Positions 40,389 through 49,388 of a DNA stretch of 64,000 nucleotides are shown here, in pieces (position 1 is the stretch's first letter; each line of letters starts with the position of its first letter). The position numbers were made by a program, and so were the translations under genes. The stretch covers positions 1 through 64,000 of the forward strand of contig CAYGYT010000001.1 in NCBI GenBank assembly GCA_964354215.1, in the 5' to 3' direction. Origin of the DNA: CAVRZR01 sp964354215. Lineage in GTDB: Bacteria > Actinomycetota > Coriobacteriia > Anaerosomatales > CAVRZR01. The notes under the pieces are model-generated. The model was given only the letters and a program-made list of their open reading frames with translations, was not told the origin of the DNA and searched no databases.

Positions 40389-40739
40389 CTACCGGGCGGC
40401 TAGACGAGCCGGGAGTGCGCGCCTCACGCGAATGCGCTTCGCAAGGCCGCGCCCGACGGCTATCTCTTGACGACCGCTCTTCAGCACGAGCGGGCCGGCA
40501 GGGATGCGGGTGACGCAGGTGACGCACGCTCCTTCGGCCATGCCAAAACGCAGGCACTGGACCCGGGCGTGCTCGTCGTCGACCTCAACGATCTCCAGCT
40601 CGTCGCCGGTCCGTGCCCGGTCGAGCGAGTAGTGCTCGCACGATTCACACTCGAGCGACACCTCGGAGTCAGACAACTCGATGGGCAGCCTGCTGCGCTC
40701 CTCGGTGCCGAGCTTGTTCGGGCTCTTGCTTCCGCCCAC
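40389..40739 (-). CDS. feoA: FeoA-domain protein
   Basis: The 116-residue protein has a charged N-terminal extension with C31 and C34 (LECESCEHYSL) and then an SH3-like FeoA domain. The domain runs from ARTGDELEIVEV through CLRFGMAEGACVTCVTRIPA to GRQEIAVGRGLAKRIRV. FeoA binds FeoB and is needed for iron uptake. The N-terminal cysteines are unusual for FeoA and may bind metal, perhaps sensing iron. It is the first gene of the operon, about 20 bp from the palindrome at 40760. Confidence 0.9.
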   Translation of the reverse strand: MGGSKSPNKLGTEERSRLPIELSDSEVSLECESCEHYSLDRARTGDELEIVEVDDEHARVQCLRFGMAEGACVTCVTRIPAGPLVLKSGRQEIAVGRGLAKRIRVRRALPARLAAR

Positions 40740-40759
40740 GGGTGTCTCCTCGAACTCTC

Positions 40760-40781
40760 AGACTTAGTATCAACTAAGTCT
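40760..40781. promoter_or_regulatory. DtxR-like metalloregulator palindrome
   Basis: AGACTTAGT-ATCA-ACTAAGTCT is a perfect 9-bp inverted repeat around a 4-bp centre, 20 bp before the feoA start. Its TTAG/CTAA halves are those of DtxR/IdeR/MntR operators. It is the probable iron- or manganese-responsive site for feoAB and may also affect the divergent ATPase gene. Confidence 0.7.
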
Positions 40782-40849
40782 ATTCCAGCGCTCATACTAG
40801 GGTCGCCTGAGGGCCCTGTCAAGGTGCCAGACGGGTACAGACGTGCTAG

Positions 40850-40990
40850 CCTCGTTGCGAAGCGGAGTAGCTCCCGGCGCCAGCGCTGGGCGGCAGGCCG
40901 ACAACCACGGGCGATGAGCCCCGGCCCTGTCATCACGGAGCCATCGTGACCGCAAGACCCTCGGCGGATAGCCGGAGGTCTTTCTTGTTC
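40850..40990 (+). promoter_or_regulatory. yybP-ykoY manganese riboswitch with terminator
   Basis: The leader of the P-type ATPase gene has the conserved yybP-ykoY elements in order. GGAGTAGC at 40864-40871 corresponds to the GGGGAGUAG loop. CCGACAACCACGG is close to the GUCAACAU region. GCAAGACC at 40952-40959 corresponds to GCGAGACC. TTGCG before the first element can pair with CGCAA before the last. A stem, GACCCTCGGC with GCCGGAGGTC (one mismatch), is followed by TTTCTTG just before the ribosome-binding site, a plausible terminator. Mn2+ binding should favour expression of an exporter. Confidence 0.78.
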
Positions 40991-41001
40991 GAGGAGATGC
41001 G

Positions 41002-43719
41002 ATGACCCAGTTGCCGACAACGTCGGGCCCTCCGTGCCACGCGCTCACAGCCGAGGAAACACTGCTGCGACTGGGCTCGGATGCGGCCACCGGCCTGCCT
41101 GCGGTAACCGCGGCGACGCGGCTCGAGGCCTATGGGCTGAATGAGCTTAGACCCGCCGAGCGTACCCCCGCGTGGCGCATGTTCCTGGCGCAGTTCAACG
41201 ACTTCATGATCTGGGTCCTTCTCGGCGCGGTTGCGATCTCCGCGATCGAGGGGCAAGTGCCCGAGGCGATTGCAATCACGGCGATCCTGCTTCTCAACGG
41301 CGTTCTCGGGTTCGTACAGGAGTACCGGGCCGAGCAGGTGCTCGAGGCGCTCAAGGAGATGTCCGCTCCCACCGCCACGGTCGTGAGAGACGGGCGGGAG
41401 CAGGAGGTCAACGCGTCCGATCTCGTTCCCGGCGATATCGTCCTGCTCGAAGCGGGCGACCGCATCCCTGCCGACGGGCGCATCGTCGAGGCGGCAGCTC
41501 TCCGGACCGAAGAGGCCGCCCTCACCGGTGAGAGCGCCCCCGTCCACAAGACCGCCGCCGAGGTCTGCGAAGCGGGCGCCGATCTGGGCGACCGGGGCAA
41601 TTCCGTGTTCGCTGGGACATCGGTAGCCGTTGGCAGAGGTCGGTACGTGGTGACGACTACGGGTGCCGCGACGGAGATGGGGAAGATCGCCCAGCTCCTA
41701 TCGGAGCAGACGGAGGAGAAGACGCCGCTGCAAGAGGAGCTGAAGACGGTCGGGAAGCGCATAGCGCTCATCGTCCTGGCCATCGCAGTCATCGTCTTTG
41801 CAGAGGAGGTCTACAAGGCGCTCGCCGAAACGGGGAGCACTCTCTCCGAATCGTGGTCGAGCGGCGCGTTCAGAGATACCCTCACGCTTGCACTGCTCGT
41901 CGCGGTGTCGCTCGCTGTGGCGGCGATTCCCGAGGGGCTACCGGCCATCGTGACGGTCGCCCTCTCGCTCGGCGTGCGGACGATGGCGGGCCACAACGCG
42001 ATAGTCCGCAAGTTGCACGCGGTCGAGACGCTCGGCTCGACCACGTTCATTTGCTCCGACAAGACCGGAACGCTCACGCGCAACGAGATGGCGGTGCGTC
42101 GGCTCGTCGTCGGTCTCGATCGCGTCGATGTGCTGCGGGACCACGCCCTTCAGCCCGATGACCGCCGTCCCGCCGATGCCGATCTTCAGCTGCTGCTCGA
42201 AATCGCCGCTGCCTGCAATGACGCGCACTACTCGGCGGATGGGGCGCTTCTCGGCGACCCTACCGAGACCGCCCTCATCGTCGCATCGGACAACATCGCG
42301 ACAGAGCGGATGCGACCCCGCCGAGTCGCCGAGGTTCCCTTCGACTCCGAGCGAAAGCGAATGACGACCGTCCATGACGTCGACGGCCGGAGAGTCGCCT
42401 ACGTCAAAGGCGGCACAGACGTCGTGCTGGGACTTTGCAGCCATGCGGTGCTGCACGGCGAAGTGGTCGAGATGTCCGCGGACCTCCGCGAGAGCCTGCA
42501 CGGGGTGAACGAGCAGCTTGCGTCGAGCGGACACCGCACGCTCGCCTTCGCCATGCGTGAACTCGCCGCGGAAGAGGCCGTCGACGAGGATATCGAGCGC
42601 GGGCTAACGTACGTCGGCATCATGGGCCTGATCGACCCCCCGCGCATCGAAGTGCCTGCCGCCATCGAGGAATGCCACCACGCCGGTATCAAGGTAGCGA
42701 TGGTGACCGGCGACCACGCGCTCACCGCGAAGGCGGTCGGGGAGCAGATCGGCCTGCTTGAGGGCGAACGGATACTGACCGGGCGTGAACTCGAGGCTAT
42801 GTCCGACGACGAGCTGTACGACGTCGTCGAGGACGTCCGCATCTACGCCCGGGTCAACCCGGAGCACAAGCTGCGAATCGTCGGCGCGCTCAAGCGCCGC
42901 GGGGAGATCGTCGCGATGACGGGCGACGGCGTGAACGACGCCCCCGCACTCAAGAAGGCGGATATCGGCGTGGCGATGGGGCGCATCGGCACCGACGTGT
43001 CGCGCGAGGCAGCGGACATGGTCCTCGCCGACGACAACTTCGCGACCATCGTCGAGGCGGTGAAGCTGGGCCGTGTTGTGTTCGAGAACCTGCGCAAGTT
43101 CATTCTATTCCTACTGTCGTGCAACATGAGCGAGGTCCTCATCGTCTTCACGACGGCGCTGCTAGCGCCGGTGCCCGCACTGCTGCCGCTGCAGCTCTTG
43201 TGGATCAATCTCGTGACCGACGGCCTGCCGGCACTCGCGCTCGGCGTTGACCCGGGTTCGCCACACGTCATGGATAGACCGCCCCGAGGAGCCGAGGAAT
43301 CCATTCTCACACCGCGGCGTCAGGCCCAGGTGCTGTGGCAAGGAGCGCTTATAACTGTGGGCGCACTGGTCCTGTACCTCGGCGTCGAGGGCGGATGGGT
43401 TCCCGTGGACAGCCCTCGCCACGCCCAGACCATGCTGTTCACGGTCGTAGTGCTCGCACAGCTCCTGCACTCGTTCAGTTTCCGCTCCGAGACGCGCTCC
43501 GTGTTCTCGGCGCACTCCCTCAAGAACCGGTGGCTCAATCTCGCATTCGTAGGGTCGATGTGCCTGCAGATGCTCGTCGTCTACGTGCCGTTCCTGCAGC
43601 GCGTGTTCCACACCGAGCCGCTCGGCCCGGAGGATTGGCTTGCCGTGCTGGTCGCTGCCCTCATTCCGATGGCACTCATCGACTTGACCAAGGTCGCCCT
43701 GGCACGGCGAAGCCGCTAG
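41002..43719 (+). CDS. P2-type cation-transporting ATPase, probable manganese exporter
   Basis: The 905-residue P-type ATPase has a cation-ATPase N-terminal domain and ten transmembrane segments. The actuator motif is TGES, the ion-site motif in M4 is AIPEGLPAIV, the phosphorylation site is D353-KTGTLT, and GDGVNDAPALKKADIGVAMG closes the P domain. It is of the PacL/YoaB group usually annotated as calcium. The manganese riboswitch in its leader argues for Mn2+ export, as with Lactococcus YoaB. It is divergent from feoAB. GAGGAG is the ribosome-binding site. No N-terminal metal-binding domain is present. Confidence 0.92.
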   Translation: MTQLPTTSGPPCHALTAEETLLRLGSDAATGLPAVTAATRLEAYGLNELRPAERTPAWRMFLAQFNDFMIWVLLGAVAISAIEGQVPEAIAITAILLLNGVLGFVQEYRAEQVLEALKEMSAPTATVVRDGREQEVNASDLVPGDIVLLEAGDRIPADGRIVEAAALRTEEAALTGESAPVHKTAAEVCEAGADLGDRGNSVFAGTSVAVGRGRYVVTTTGAATEMGKIAQLLSEQTEEKTPLQEELKTVGKRIALIVLAIAVIVFAEEVYKALAETGSTLSESWSSGAFRDTLTLALLVAVSLAVAAIPEGLPAIVTVALSLGVRTMAGHNAIVRKLHAVETLGSTTFICSDKTGTLTRNEMAVRRLVVGLDRVDVLRDHALQPDDRRPADADLQLLLEIAAACNDAHYSADGALLGDPTETALIVASDNIATERMRPRRVAEVPFDSERKRMTTVHDVDGRRVAYVKGGTDVVLGLCSHAVLHGEVVEMSADLRESLHGVNEQLASSGHRTLAFAMRELAAEEAVDEDIERGLTYVGIMGLIDPPRIEVPAAIEECHHAGIKVAMVTGDHALTAKAVGEQIGLLEGERILTGRELEAMSDDELYDVVEDVRIYARVNPEHKLRIVGALKRRGEIVAMTGDGVNDAPALKKADIGVAMGRIGTDVSREAADMVLADDNFATIVEAVKLGRVVFENLRKFILFLLSCNMSEVLIVFTTALLAPVPALLPLQLLWINLVTDGLPALALGVDPGSPHVMDRPPRGAEESILTPRRQAQVLWQGALITVGALVLYLGVEGGWVPVDSPRHAQTMLFTVVVLAQLLHSFSFRSETRSVFSAHSLKNRWLNLAFVGSMCLQMLVVYVPFLQRVFHTEPLGPEDWLAVLVAALIPMALIDLTKVALARRSR

Positions 43720-43730
43720 AAACGTTCATC

Positions 43731-43761
43731 TTGCACAAATGCCCGCTCATCGTCGTATGAT
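43731..43761 (+). promoter_or_regulatory. Possible promoter of the histidine kinase gene
   Basis: TTGCAC (43731-43736) and TATGAT (43756-43761) are separated by 19 bp, about 80 bp before the kinase start. The spacing is longer than ideal. Confidence 0.35.
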
Positions 43762-43842
43762 GCATTTCATCGTCCAAGCCATGCCGCACGTTGGTGGCCT
43801 GGGGCAGCCGCAGCATTCACAGGAAGACACAGGGCGCCGAAC

Positions 43843-44577
43843 GTGACGGACCGGGCCGAAAGAGACGCAAGCGGCGAGAACGCCCACGCGAGACCGGGCG
43901 GCGAGAACCCGGCCACGAGCGACGCGGCGGCCGTACTCGCGCATGAACTGCGCGGGCCACTCACGGTCGTGAGCGGATACCTCGACCTGCTGGGACGCGC
44001 ACAAGACCCTCAGGCACGCGAGTACGCTCTCGGTGCGGCCCACCGAGCTGTCAGGCGCATGGATGCTTTGATCGACGACGTGCTGGAGTCCTTCGACGGT
44101 GCGGCTGCAACGCCTAGACCTCTCCAGGCCGTGAATCTCGGCTGCCTCCTCGAGTCACTCATAGCCGACGTGCCCGCCTATCGCTCGAGAGTGGTGCTCC
44201 ACGCCGCATTCGTCTGCCGCGCGCAGGCTGACGAATTGCGTCTCACGCGTGCCATCTCCAACGTGCTCGACAACGCGCTCAAGTTCTCGCCTGCCGGGAC
44301 TCGCGTGCGCGTCACCCTCCGCGAGGAAGGCGAACGGGTCGCCGTAGTGGTCGAGGACGAGGGGCCCGGCATTCCCCCGAGAGATGCGGACCGCCTCAAA
44401 GGACGCTTCGAGCGGCTCGCGCGCGACGACGCCGTACCCGGCGCCGGCATCGGGCTCGGCGTGACGGTCGACCTGATCGAAGGCATGGGTGGCACGGTCC
44501 AGATCGGCAACCGCACGCACCAGGTTGGTGCTCGGATCGAGCTGCGCCTGCCTGCTGCGTCGAAGGAGCTTCGCTAG
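43843..44577 (+). CDS. Soluble orphan sensor histidine kinase
   Basis: The 244-residue protein has an N-terminal hydrophilic part, a HisKA domain with phosphoacceptor His in LAHELRGPLTVVSGYLDLLG (about 33-52) and a HATPase_c domain (N box SNVLDNALKFSPAGTRV, G1 VVEDEGPGIP, G2 GAGIGLGVTV). It has no transmembrane or sensory domain, so it must sense in the cytosol or through a partner. No response regulator is adjacent. Its stop overlaps ddl tail to tail by 4 bp. Confidence 0.88.
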   Translation: MTDRAERDASGENAHARPGGENPATSDAAAVLAHELRGPLTVVSGYLDLLGRAQDPQAREYALGAAHRAVRRMDALIDDVLESFDGAAATPRPLQAVNLGCLLESLIADVPAYRSRVVLHAAFVCRAQADELRLTRAISNVLDNALKFSPAGTRVRVTLREEGERVAVVVEDEGPGIPPRDADRLKGRFERLARDDAVPGAGIGLGVTVDLIEGMGGTVQIGNRTHQVGARIELRLPAASKELR

Positions 44578-45563
44578 CCGGCTCGTGCGCTCCCCGGTGC
44601 GTCGCGGTCTTCCAGTGCCCAGCTCACGAGCCTCATGCAGAGCTCGGGGAACTCGATGCCCGCGGCGCGGGCCGCATCCGGCAGCAGGCTCGTCGAGGTC
44701 ATGCCCGGAATCGTGTTCAACTCCAGCAGATAGACGCGGCCGTCCTCGGCAACGATGGTGTCCGATCGCGACATGCCTCGGCAGCCAAACAGACGATGCG
44801 CTTCGAGAGAGAGCCGCTGGCACTCCTCGCGAATCGCGTCGCTCACGCGCGCCGGGATGATGTGGCGACTCATTCCCGGCACGTACTTGCTGTCGTAGTC
44901 GTAGAACTCGTGTTCCGGAACGATCTCAAGGGTCGGGAGCGGGAAAGGCTCGCGCGTGCCGAGGACCCCCACCGTGACCTCAACCCCTGCAACGAATCGC
45001 TCGACGAGCACGCTCTCGTCGTACCGGAACGCTTCTTCGATACCCGCCGGGAGCTCGTCGGGGTTGTGCGCGATGGTGACGCCGATCGCCGATCCCTCGT
45101 TCGCGGGCTTGACAACCGTCTTCGGGCCAAGCTCTGCGGTGATACGCGCCGCATCCCACGCCTCACCCGCTTGCAGCGTCACGTACTCCGGGCTGGCGAG
45201 CCCCGCCTGGGCAAACAGGTGCTTGGACACGACCTTGTCCATCGCTAGCGCACTCGCGAGGACGCCCGATCCCACGTACGGCATCCCGAGAAGCTCGAGC
45301 AGCCCTTGCACCGTGCCGTCTTCGCCGAAGCGGCCGTGGAGGGCGATGAAGCAAACGTCAGCCGGTGAATCCTCGAGGCGCCTGATGAAGCCCGGCTCGC
45401 CAGCGTCGATGGTCTCCACCGATACGCCGAGCGAAGCGAGGGCATTGGCAACCTGCCGACCCGTGTTGAGCGACACCTCGCGCTCCGCCGAACGGCCGCC
45501 CATGAGCACGGCGACGCGCACGTTGGCCGCCCCCGAACGGGCCGATTCCGGGTCGTGATCCAT
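44574..45563 (-). CDS. ddl: D-alanine-D-alanine ligase
   Basis: I choose the ATG at 45563 (GGGAG upstream) over a longer frame. The 329-residue ATP-grasp enzyme has VAVLMGGRSAEREVSLNTGR, ALHGRFGEDGTVQGLLELLG, PYVGSGVLASALAMDK, KPANEGSAIGVT and the metal-binding LLELNTIPGMTSTSLLP with the final Glu/Asn ligands. It makes the D-Ala-D-Ala dipeptide for peptidoglycan in the cytosol. The active-site Tyr typical of D-Ala-D-Ala ligase is consistent with the HEFYDYDSKY loop, not the vancomycin-type variant. It is followed upstream by a membrane protein gene. Confidence 0.94.
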   Translation of the reverse strand: MDHDPESARSGAANVRVAVLMGGRSAEREVSLNTGRQVANALASLGVSVETIDAGEPGFIRRLEDSPADVCFIALHGRFGEDGTVQGLLELLGMPYVGSGVLASALAMDKVVSKHLFAQAGLASPEYVTLQAGEAWDAARITAELGPKTVVKPANEGSAIGVTIAHNPDELPAGIEEAFRYDESVLVERFVAGVEVTVGVLGTREPFPLPTLEIVPEHEFYDYDSKYVPGMSRHIIPARVSDAIREECQRLSLEAHRLFGCRGMSRSDTIVAEDGRVYLLELNTIPGMTSTSLLPDAARAAGIEFPELCMRLVSWALEDRDAPGSARAG

Positions 45564-45580
45564 GCGTCTCCCGAGTCCTT

Positions 45581-46261
45581 CTACCGCAGATGGCCGAACC
45601 GAACCGTGTCGACGACGACGAGCATCGTCCACCATAGCGCGACGCCGCCAAGCGTCGCGAGCGCGCCCTTGAGAAGCGCCTCCGTGAACAGGCCGTCATG
45701 CGAGGCGCCGCTCGAGCGCAGGAGCGCCGCAAGCCACACGGCCACGACGAGGAGGGGGCCGGCTGCTGTCAAGCCTAGCCCCACGATGACCATGCGCGCG
45801 TACAGCCCCGAGGCGTAGACGACATCCCCGGTCGGGGTCTCCATCAGGAGCCAGCCCGCGATGCCACAAAGCGAGATCCACACGGCGAAGTAGGCGACGA
45901 ACGGCCAGCTCGGAGTGTGTGTGCGCGACAGCCCTGCCGCGGGGGACAGCGCCGAAGCGGAACCGCCAGCTGCACCTTCGGAGGAGGCGTCGGGAGTCGT
46001 GACGCCGTCGGCGGGGGGCGCATCGCTATCAGTGGGTTCTGAGATCGGGACGGTGACATCCGGATCGGCGGTCAGCGCGGTAGCCTCGGACAAGCCGGGC
46101 TCGGCGTAGACGGGCTCGGCGTCGACGGGCTCGGTGTCGACGGGCTCGTCAGCGTCCAACGACGCTACTATCGCGAGCAGATCGGCCGGCGGAGTGTCCA
46201 CAGCTGACGCCGATGGGGTATCCAACGCCTGTGCGATATCGGATCCGGGCGACTCGGTCAA
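45581..46261 (-). CDS. Acidic-tailed membrane protein
   Basis: A TTG at 46261, 8 nt after GAGGA, is the best start and gives 226 residues. An earlier TTG at 46279 lacks a ribosome-binding site. The first 120 residues are acidic, Pro/Thr-rich and disordered, with near-repeats of EPVDTEPVDAEPVYAEPG. Three transmembrane helices follow (FVAYFAVWISLCGIAGWLLM, MVIVGLGLTAAGPLLVVAVW, ATLGGVALWWTMLVVVDTV). I do not recognise a family. It lies 17 bp upstream of ddl on the same strand and may act in cell-envelope assembly by association. Confidence 0.6.
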   Translation of the reverse strand: MTESPGSDIAQALDTPSASAVDTPPADLLAIVASLDADEPVDTEPVDAEPVYAEPGLSEATALTADPDVTVPISEPTDSDAPPADGVTTPDASSEGAAGGSASALSPAAGLSRTHTPSWPFVAYFAVWISLCGIAGWLLMETPTGDVVYASGLYARMVIVGLGLTAAGPLLVVAVWLAALLRSSGASHDGLFTEALLKGALATLGGVALWWTMLVVVDTVRFGHLR

Positions 46262-46376
46262 AATGGCAGTCCTCGGCAAGTGTGCTGGTTTGATGCATTT
46301 TCACACATCGGTACCGCATCTGCTTCCAGCATGCGCGAAGGTCGATTGTGCGTAACCAAAGCGATGAGGTGGAACC

Positions 46377-47768
46377 ATGGACGACGTGAACCCCGAGTTT
46401 GATTCCGCGCCGGACTCACAGGCGCCGTCAGTGCCCGCAGCGCCCGCTCCCGACGCCTACGGCGCACCACAGGCCGAACCAGTGCCGCCGGCGCAGAGCG
46501 AGGAGCAGGCGGCCAGCCCTGCCTACGCCGAACCCGCGATGTACTCGCCGCCCGTCCAAACGGGGGCGGCCGCGCCTGTTCCTGCAGCGGCTCCACGCTC
46601 GGGGGTGGGAGCGGCGATAGCCGTGGCCATAGTGGTCGCGCTGTTCGTCGGCGCGATGGCGGGTGCCGCCGCCGGATTCGCAGGCGCCCAGCTCGCTCGT
46701 GGCAATGCGCTCCTTCGGCCTGCCAAAGTGACGGTCGTCCCTTCGAAGACCTCCGAGCCGGTCGTTGCGGCGGCTGCGGCGGCTGTTCCGAGCGTCGTGA
46801 ACATCGACGTGAGCGGATCGGCTGAGTCCCAGTCGCAGAACGACAGGAACCTGCCTAGGGACCACCCGAACGTTCCGTTGAGAGGGAACGGCTCCGGAGT
46901 GGCCTACAAGGCGGCACCTGATGGCGGCACCTACATCATCACGAACAACCACGTGGTCGAGAACGCCACGAGCATCGTGGTCCGCGACGCTGCCGGGGCT
47001 CGACACGACGCGAAGCTCGTCGGCCGTGACCCGGAGACCGATATCGCCGTCGTACGGGTGTCGGGCAAGGTGCCGGGAATCCAGCTCGGTGACTCGAATG
47101 GTGTTCAGGTCGGCCAGCTAGTCGTCGCCATCGGCTCCCCGTTCGGGCTCGAGCACTCGGTCACGTCCGGCGTGGTCTCCGCGCTCGGGCGATCGCTGCC
47201 GGACTTCACTGGCAGCTCAAACGGGGTGTATCCGCTTGTGAACGTAATCCAGACCGACGCAGCCATCAACCCGGGCAATTCCGGTGGAGCCTTGGTCGAT
47301 CGCACTGGGCGTCTTGTGGGCATCAATACCGCCATCTATTCCGAGAGCGGCGCCAGCGGCGGAGTCGGTTTCGCCATTCCGGTAGACACGGCGCAGCGCG
47401 TGGCCGAAGAGCTCATCCGCGGCGGCAAGGTCCAGCACCCGTTCCTCGGTGTGGTGGGCCAGACAGTAGACGATCAGCTCGCCAAGGAAGAGAAGCTCAA
47501 CGTGAGCGAGGGCGCCTTCGTTGTCGATCTGACACCCGGCACGAACGCCGTGAAGGCCGGCATCAAGAAGGGCGACGTGATCGTCTCGCTTGAGGAGACG
47601 CCCATCCGCTCGATGGACGATCTCATCCTTCAGGTGCGCAGGCGCGACGTCGGCGATACGGTCTCCGTCGGGCTCGTGCGAGACGGCGAGAAGATGACTG
47701 TAGACATGACGGTCGGGTCCAAGCCGGCGAACCTAGACACGAGCCAGCCGACAACCAGCACGCCGTAG
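46377..47768 (+). CDS. HtrA/DegP-family serine protease, membrane-anchored
   Basis: The 463-residue protein has a Pro-rich cytosolic part of about 75 residues, one transmembrane helix (79-104), a trypsin-like domain with His192 (ITNNHVVENA), Asp222 (ETDIAVVRV) and Ser302 (GNSGGALVD), and a C-terminal PDZ domain (about 350-440). HtrA proteases degrade or refold damaged exported proteins. GAGGTGG precedes the ATG. The gene is divergent from the acidic membrane protein and converges with the first multihaem cytochrome. The gene symbol is left open because degP, degQ and htrA types cannot be separated by sequence alone. Confidence 0.93.
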   Translation: MDDVNPEFDSAPDSQAPSVPAAPAPDAYGAPQAEPVPPAQSEEQAASPAYAEPAMYSPPVQTGAAAPVPAAAPRSGVGAAIAVAIVVALFVGAMAGAAAGFAGAQLARGNALLRPAKVTVVPSKTSEPVVAAAAAAVPSVVNIDVSGSAESQSQNDRNLPRDHPNVPLRGNGSGVAYKAAPDGGTYIITNNHVVENATSIVVRDAAGARHDAKLVGRDPETDIAVVRVSGKVPGIQLGDSNGVQVGQLVVAIGSPFGLEHSVTSGVVSALGRSLPDFTGSSNGVYPLVNVIQTDAAINPGNSGGALVDRTGRLVGINTAIYSESGASGGVGFAIPVDTAQRVAEELIRGGKVQHPFLGVVGQTVDDQLAKEEKLNVSEGAFVVDLTPGTNAVKAGIKKGDVIVSLEETPIRSMDDLILQVRRRDVGDTVSVGLVRDGEKMTVDMTVGSKPANLDTSQPTTSTP

Positions 47769-47808
47769 CCCCGCAGGAATCCAGACACGCAGCGGTGCCG
47801 CGGGGGCG

Positions 47809-49164
47809 CTATGCCTTCTTGCGGCGCGAGCGCAAGAAGGCGACGAGCCCGATCACGAGAGCGCCGAGAACTGCAACGGCCAAGACGGCCGGCAGCGCGC
47901 TGTTCCACTTCTCGGTCGCAGAATCGGACGTCTTTTCGCCTTCAACGGGCGCCGCTGAAGACCGCACGACCTGCTCGGCTGTGGCCATCTGGGTGGTTGG
48001 GTTCTCGACCTCGGCCTTCTCGGCAAGTTCCTCAGGCAGCGAGCGGTAGTTGAGGGTCGCAACGATCGTGGCCGAGGGCTGGTCGGGCATCGTGATGGTG
48101 TAGGTCTGGGTAACGGACGCCTGGGGCGGGATCCTGTCATCGGAGTGGACGCCGGTGGCCTCCCAGAGCTCCACCGGGTGCCGCCCCTTGTCGTCCTTCA
48201 GCACGGTTCCGAACTGGCGGGTACCGAGCGCCGTCTCCTTGCCGTCCGGCCCTGCTGCGGTCACGTCCAGCCACATCTGGCGCACCTCGGTAAGCCCGGT
48301 GGGCAAGTAGTGTCCCGCGCCCACGTTGGTGATCGTCACGGTCACCAACGCCGAGGCGCCCGGGGCAAGGATCTCCGGGGCATCGAGGCGCATCTCGGCT
48401 GCAGCCTTGAGGTTTGCGGTCGCGCGCTCCGCGTCACCCTGGCCCACGTTGCCCCCCACGAAGGTCATCGTGTAGATGTGCTCGCGCTGAGGGCCGCCTG
48501 CTGCGGCCTTGCCGGGATTGGGCTTCGTCACGCCGGGGCCCGGGGTCATGTGGCAGTCCTGGCAGACGACTCCAGCCTTCGCGTACGGGCCGTTCTTCCA
48601 TTCTGAGTACGAGGACTCGAGGTGCATGCCGTTCACGGGATGGTCGACGTTGTGGCACGCGCCGCAGAACTCAGCCGACTCGTGGAACGCCGAGTAGGCG
48701 GTCGCGTGGACCGGAGAGACGGCGTCTTTGAGCTGGGCCCTCTTGGTTCCATCGAGTTTCAGGATCTGCGAGGTGTTGGACGGCGGCATAGTAGTACCTA
48801 CCACTTGATGACAGAAGTCGCAGAAGACGCCCTGCGCCGATTGAGGAGAGAGCTTGCCGGTCGCGGCCTCTCCCGACATCACGGCCACGGGACCGTGGCA
48901 GGTGTCGCAGAATGCGCCCAGCTTCCCGTCGGTGGCCTTGTTCGCCTCGGCCTTCTTGGCCTGGTACGCCGGGTCGGCGAGTGCCTTGGCGTGCATCGTG
49001 ACACTCCACTGGCTCAACAGTCCCGCGTGACAGCCGCAGGCCTCAGCGGGCTTGAAGGCCCTGGACGGCGCGTTTGGTAGTGCGCCAGCCCCCTGGACCG
49101 CGCTCAGACAACCGATCAGAACAACCGCACTCGCTATGCACAGCTGAAACCGAATCGGCCTCAT
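47809..49164 (-). CDS. Membrane-anchored multihaem c-type cytochrome (copy 1)
   Basis: The 451-residue protein has a signal peptide (FQLCIASAVVLIGCLSAVQG). Its haem sites are FCDTCHG, FCDFCHQ, FCGACHN and VCQDCHM, all CxxCH, plus ACGCHAG, a C-x-C-H motif. An Ig-like or cohesin-like beta domain follows (VTVTITNVGAGHYLPTGLTE) and a C-terminal transmembrane helix (VLAVAVLGALVIGLVAFL). At least four haems are expected outside the membrane. It belongs to the cytochrome_c554-like group with a beta-sandwich, an electron transfer or reductase module. A closely similar paralogue lies at 51441-52871. The start is the ATG at 49164; its ribosome-binding site is weak. Confidence 0.85.
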   Translation of the reverse strand: MRPIRFQLCIASAVVLIGCLSAVQGAGALPNAPSRAFKPAEACGCHAGLLSQWSVTMHAKALADPAYQAKKAEANKATDGKLGAFCDTCHGPVAVMSGEAATGKLSPQSAQGVFCDFCHQVVGTTMPPSNTSQILKLDGTKRAQLKDAVSPVHATAYSAFHESAEFCGACHNVDHPVNGMHLESSYSEWKNGPYAKAGVVCQDCHMTPGPGVTKPNPGKAAAGGPQREHIYTMTFVGGNVGQGDAERATANLKAAAEMRLDAPEILAPGASALVTVTITNVGAGHYLPTGLTEVRQMWLDVTAAGPDGKETALGTRQFGTVLKDDKGRHPVELWEATGVHSDDRIPPQASVTQTYTITMPDQPSATIVATLNYRSLPEELAEKAEVENPTTQMATAEQVVRSSAAPVEGEKTSDSATEKWNSALPAVLAVAVLGALVIGLVAFLRSRRKKA

Positions 49165-49388
49165 GTCTGTGCCAGACGAGGCACGCTCGGTGATTCCGAT
49201 CTTCTCAGACGCCGTCGTAGTGCGCGCACGGCACCAGCGCGCGAAGGGTATGACTGTCACCGTCCGTCCTTTCCGAACGCGGACCCGATGTCACTCATGG
49301 TACACGGTGCGCAAATCCGCAGGAAGGGCGCTTGCCTCGCCGCAAACTCCGGGTTCACGCCCGCCCCGACCACGTCATCCGCTGACGG
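49165..49388. other. Non-coding spacer before the first multihaem cytochrome
   Basis: About 220 bp between the DUF4012 stop and the cytochrome start. I see no gene and no strong hairpin. The promoter of the cytochrome should lie here. Confidence 0.4.
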
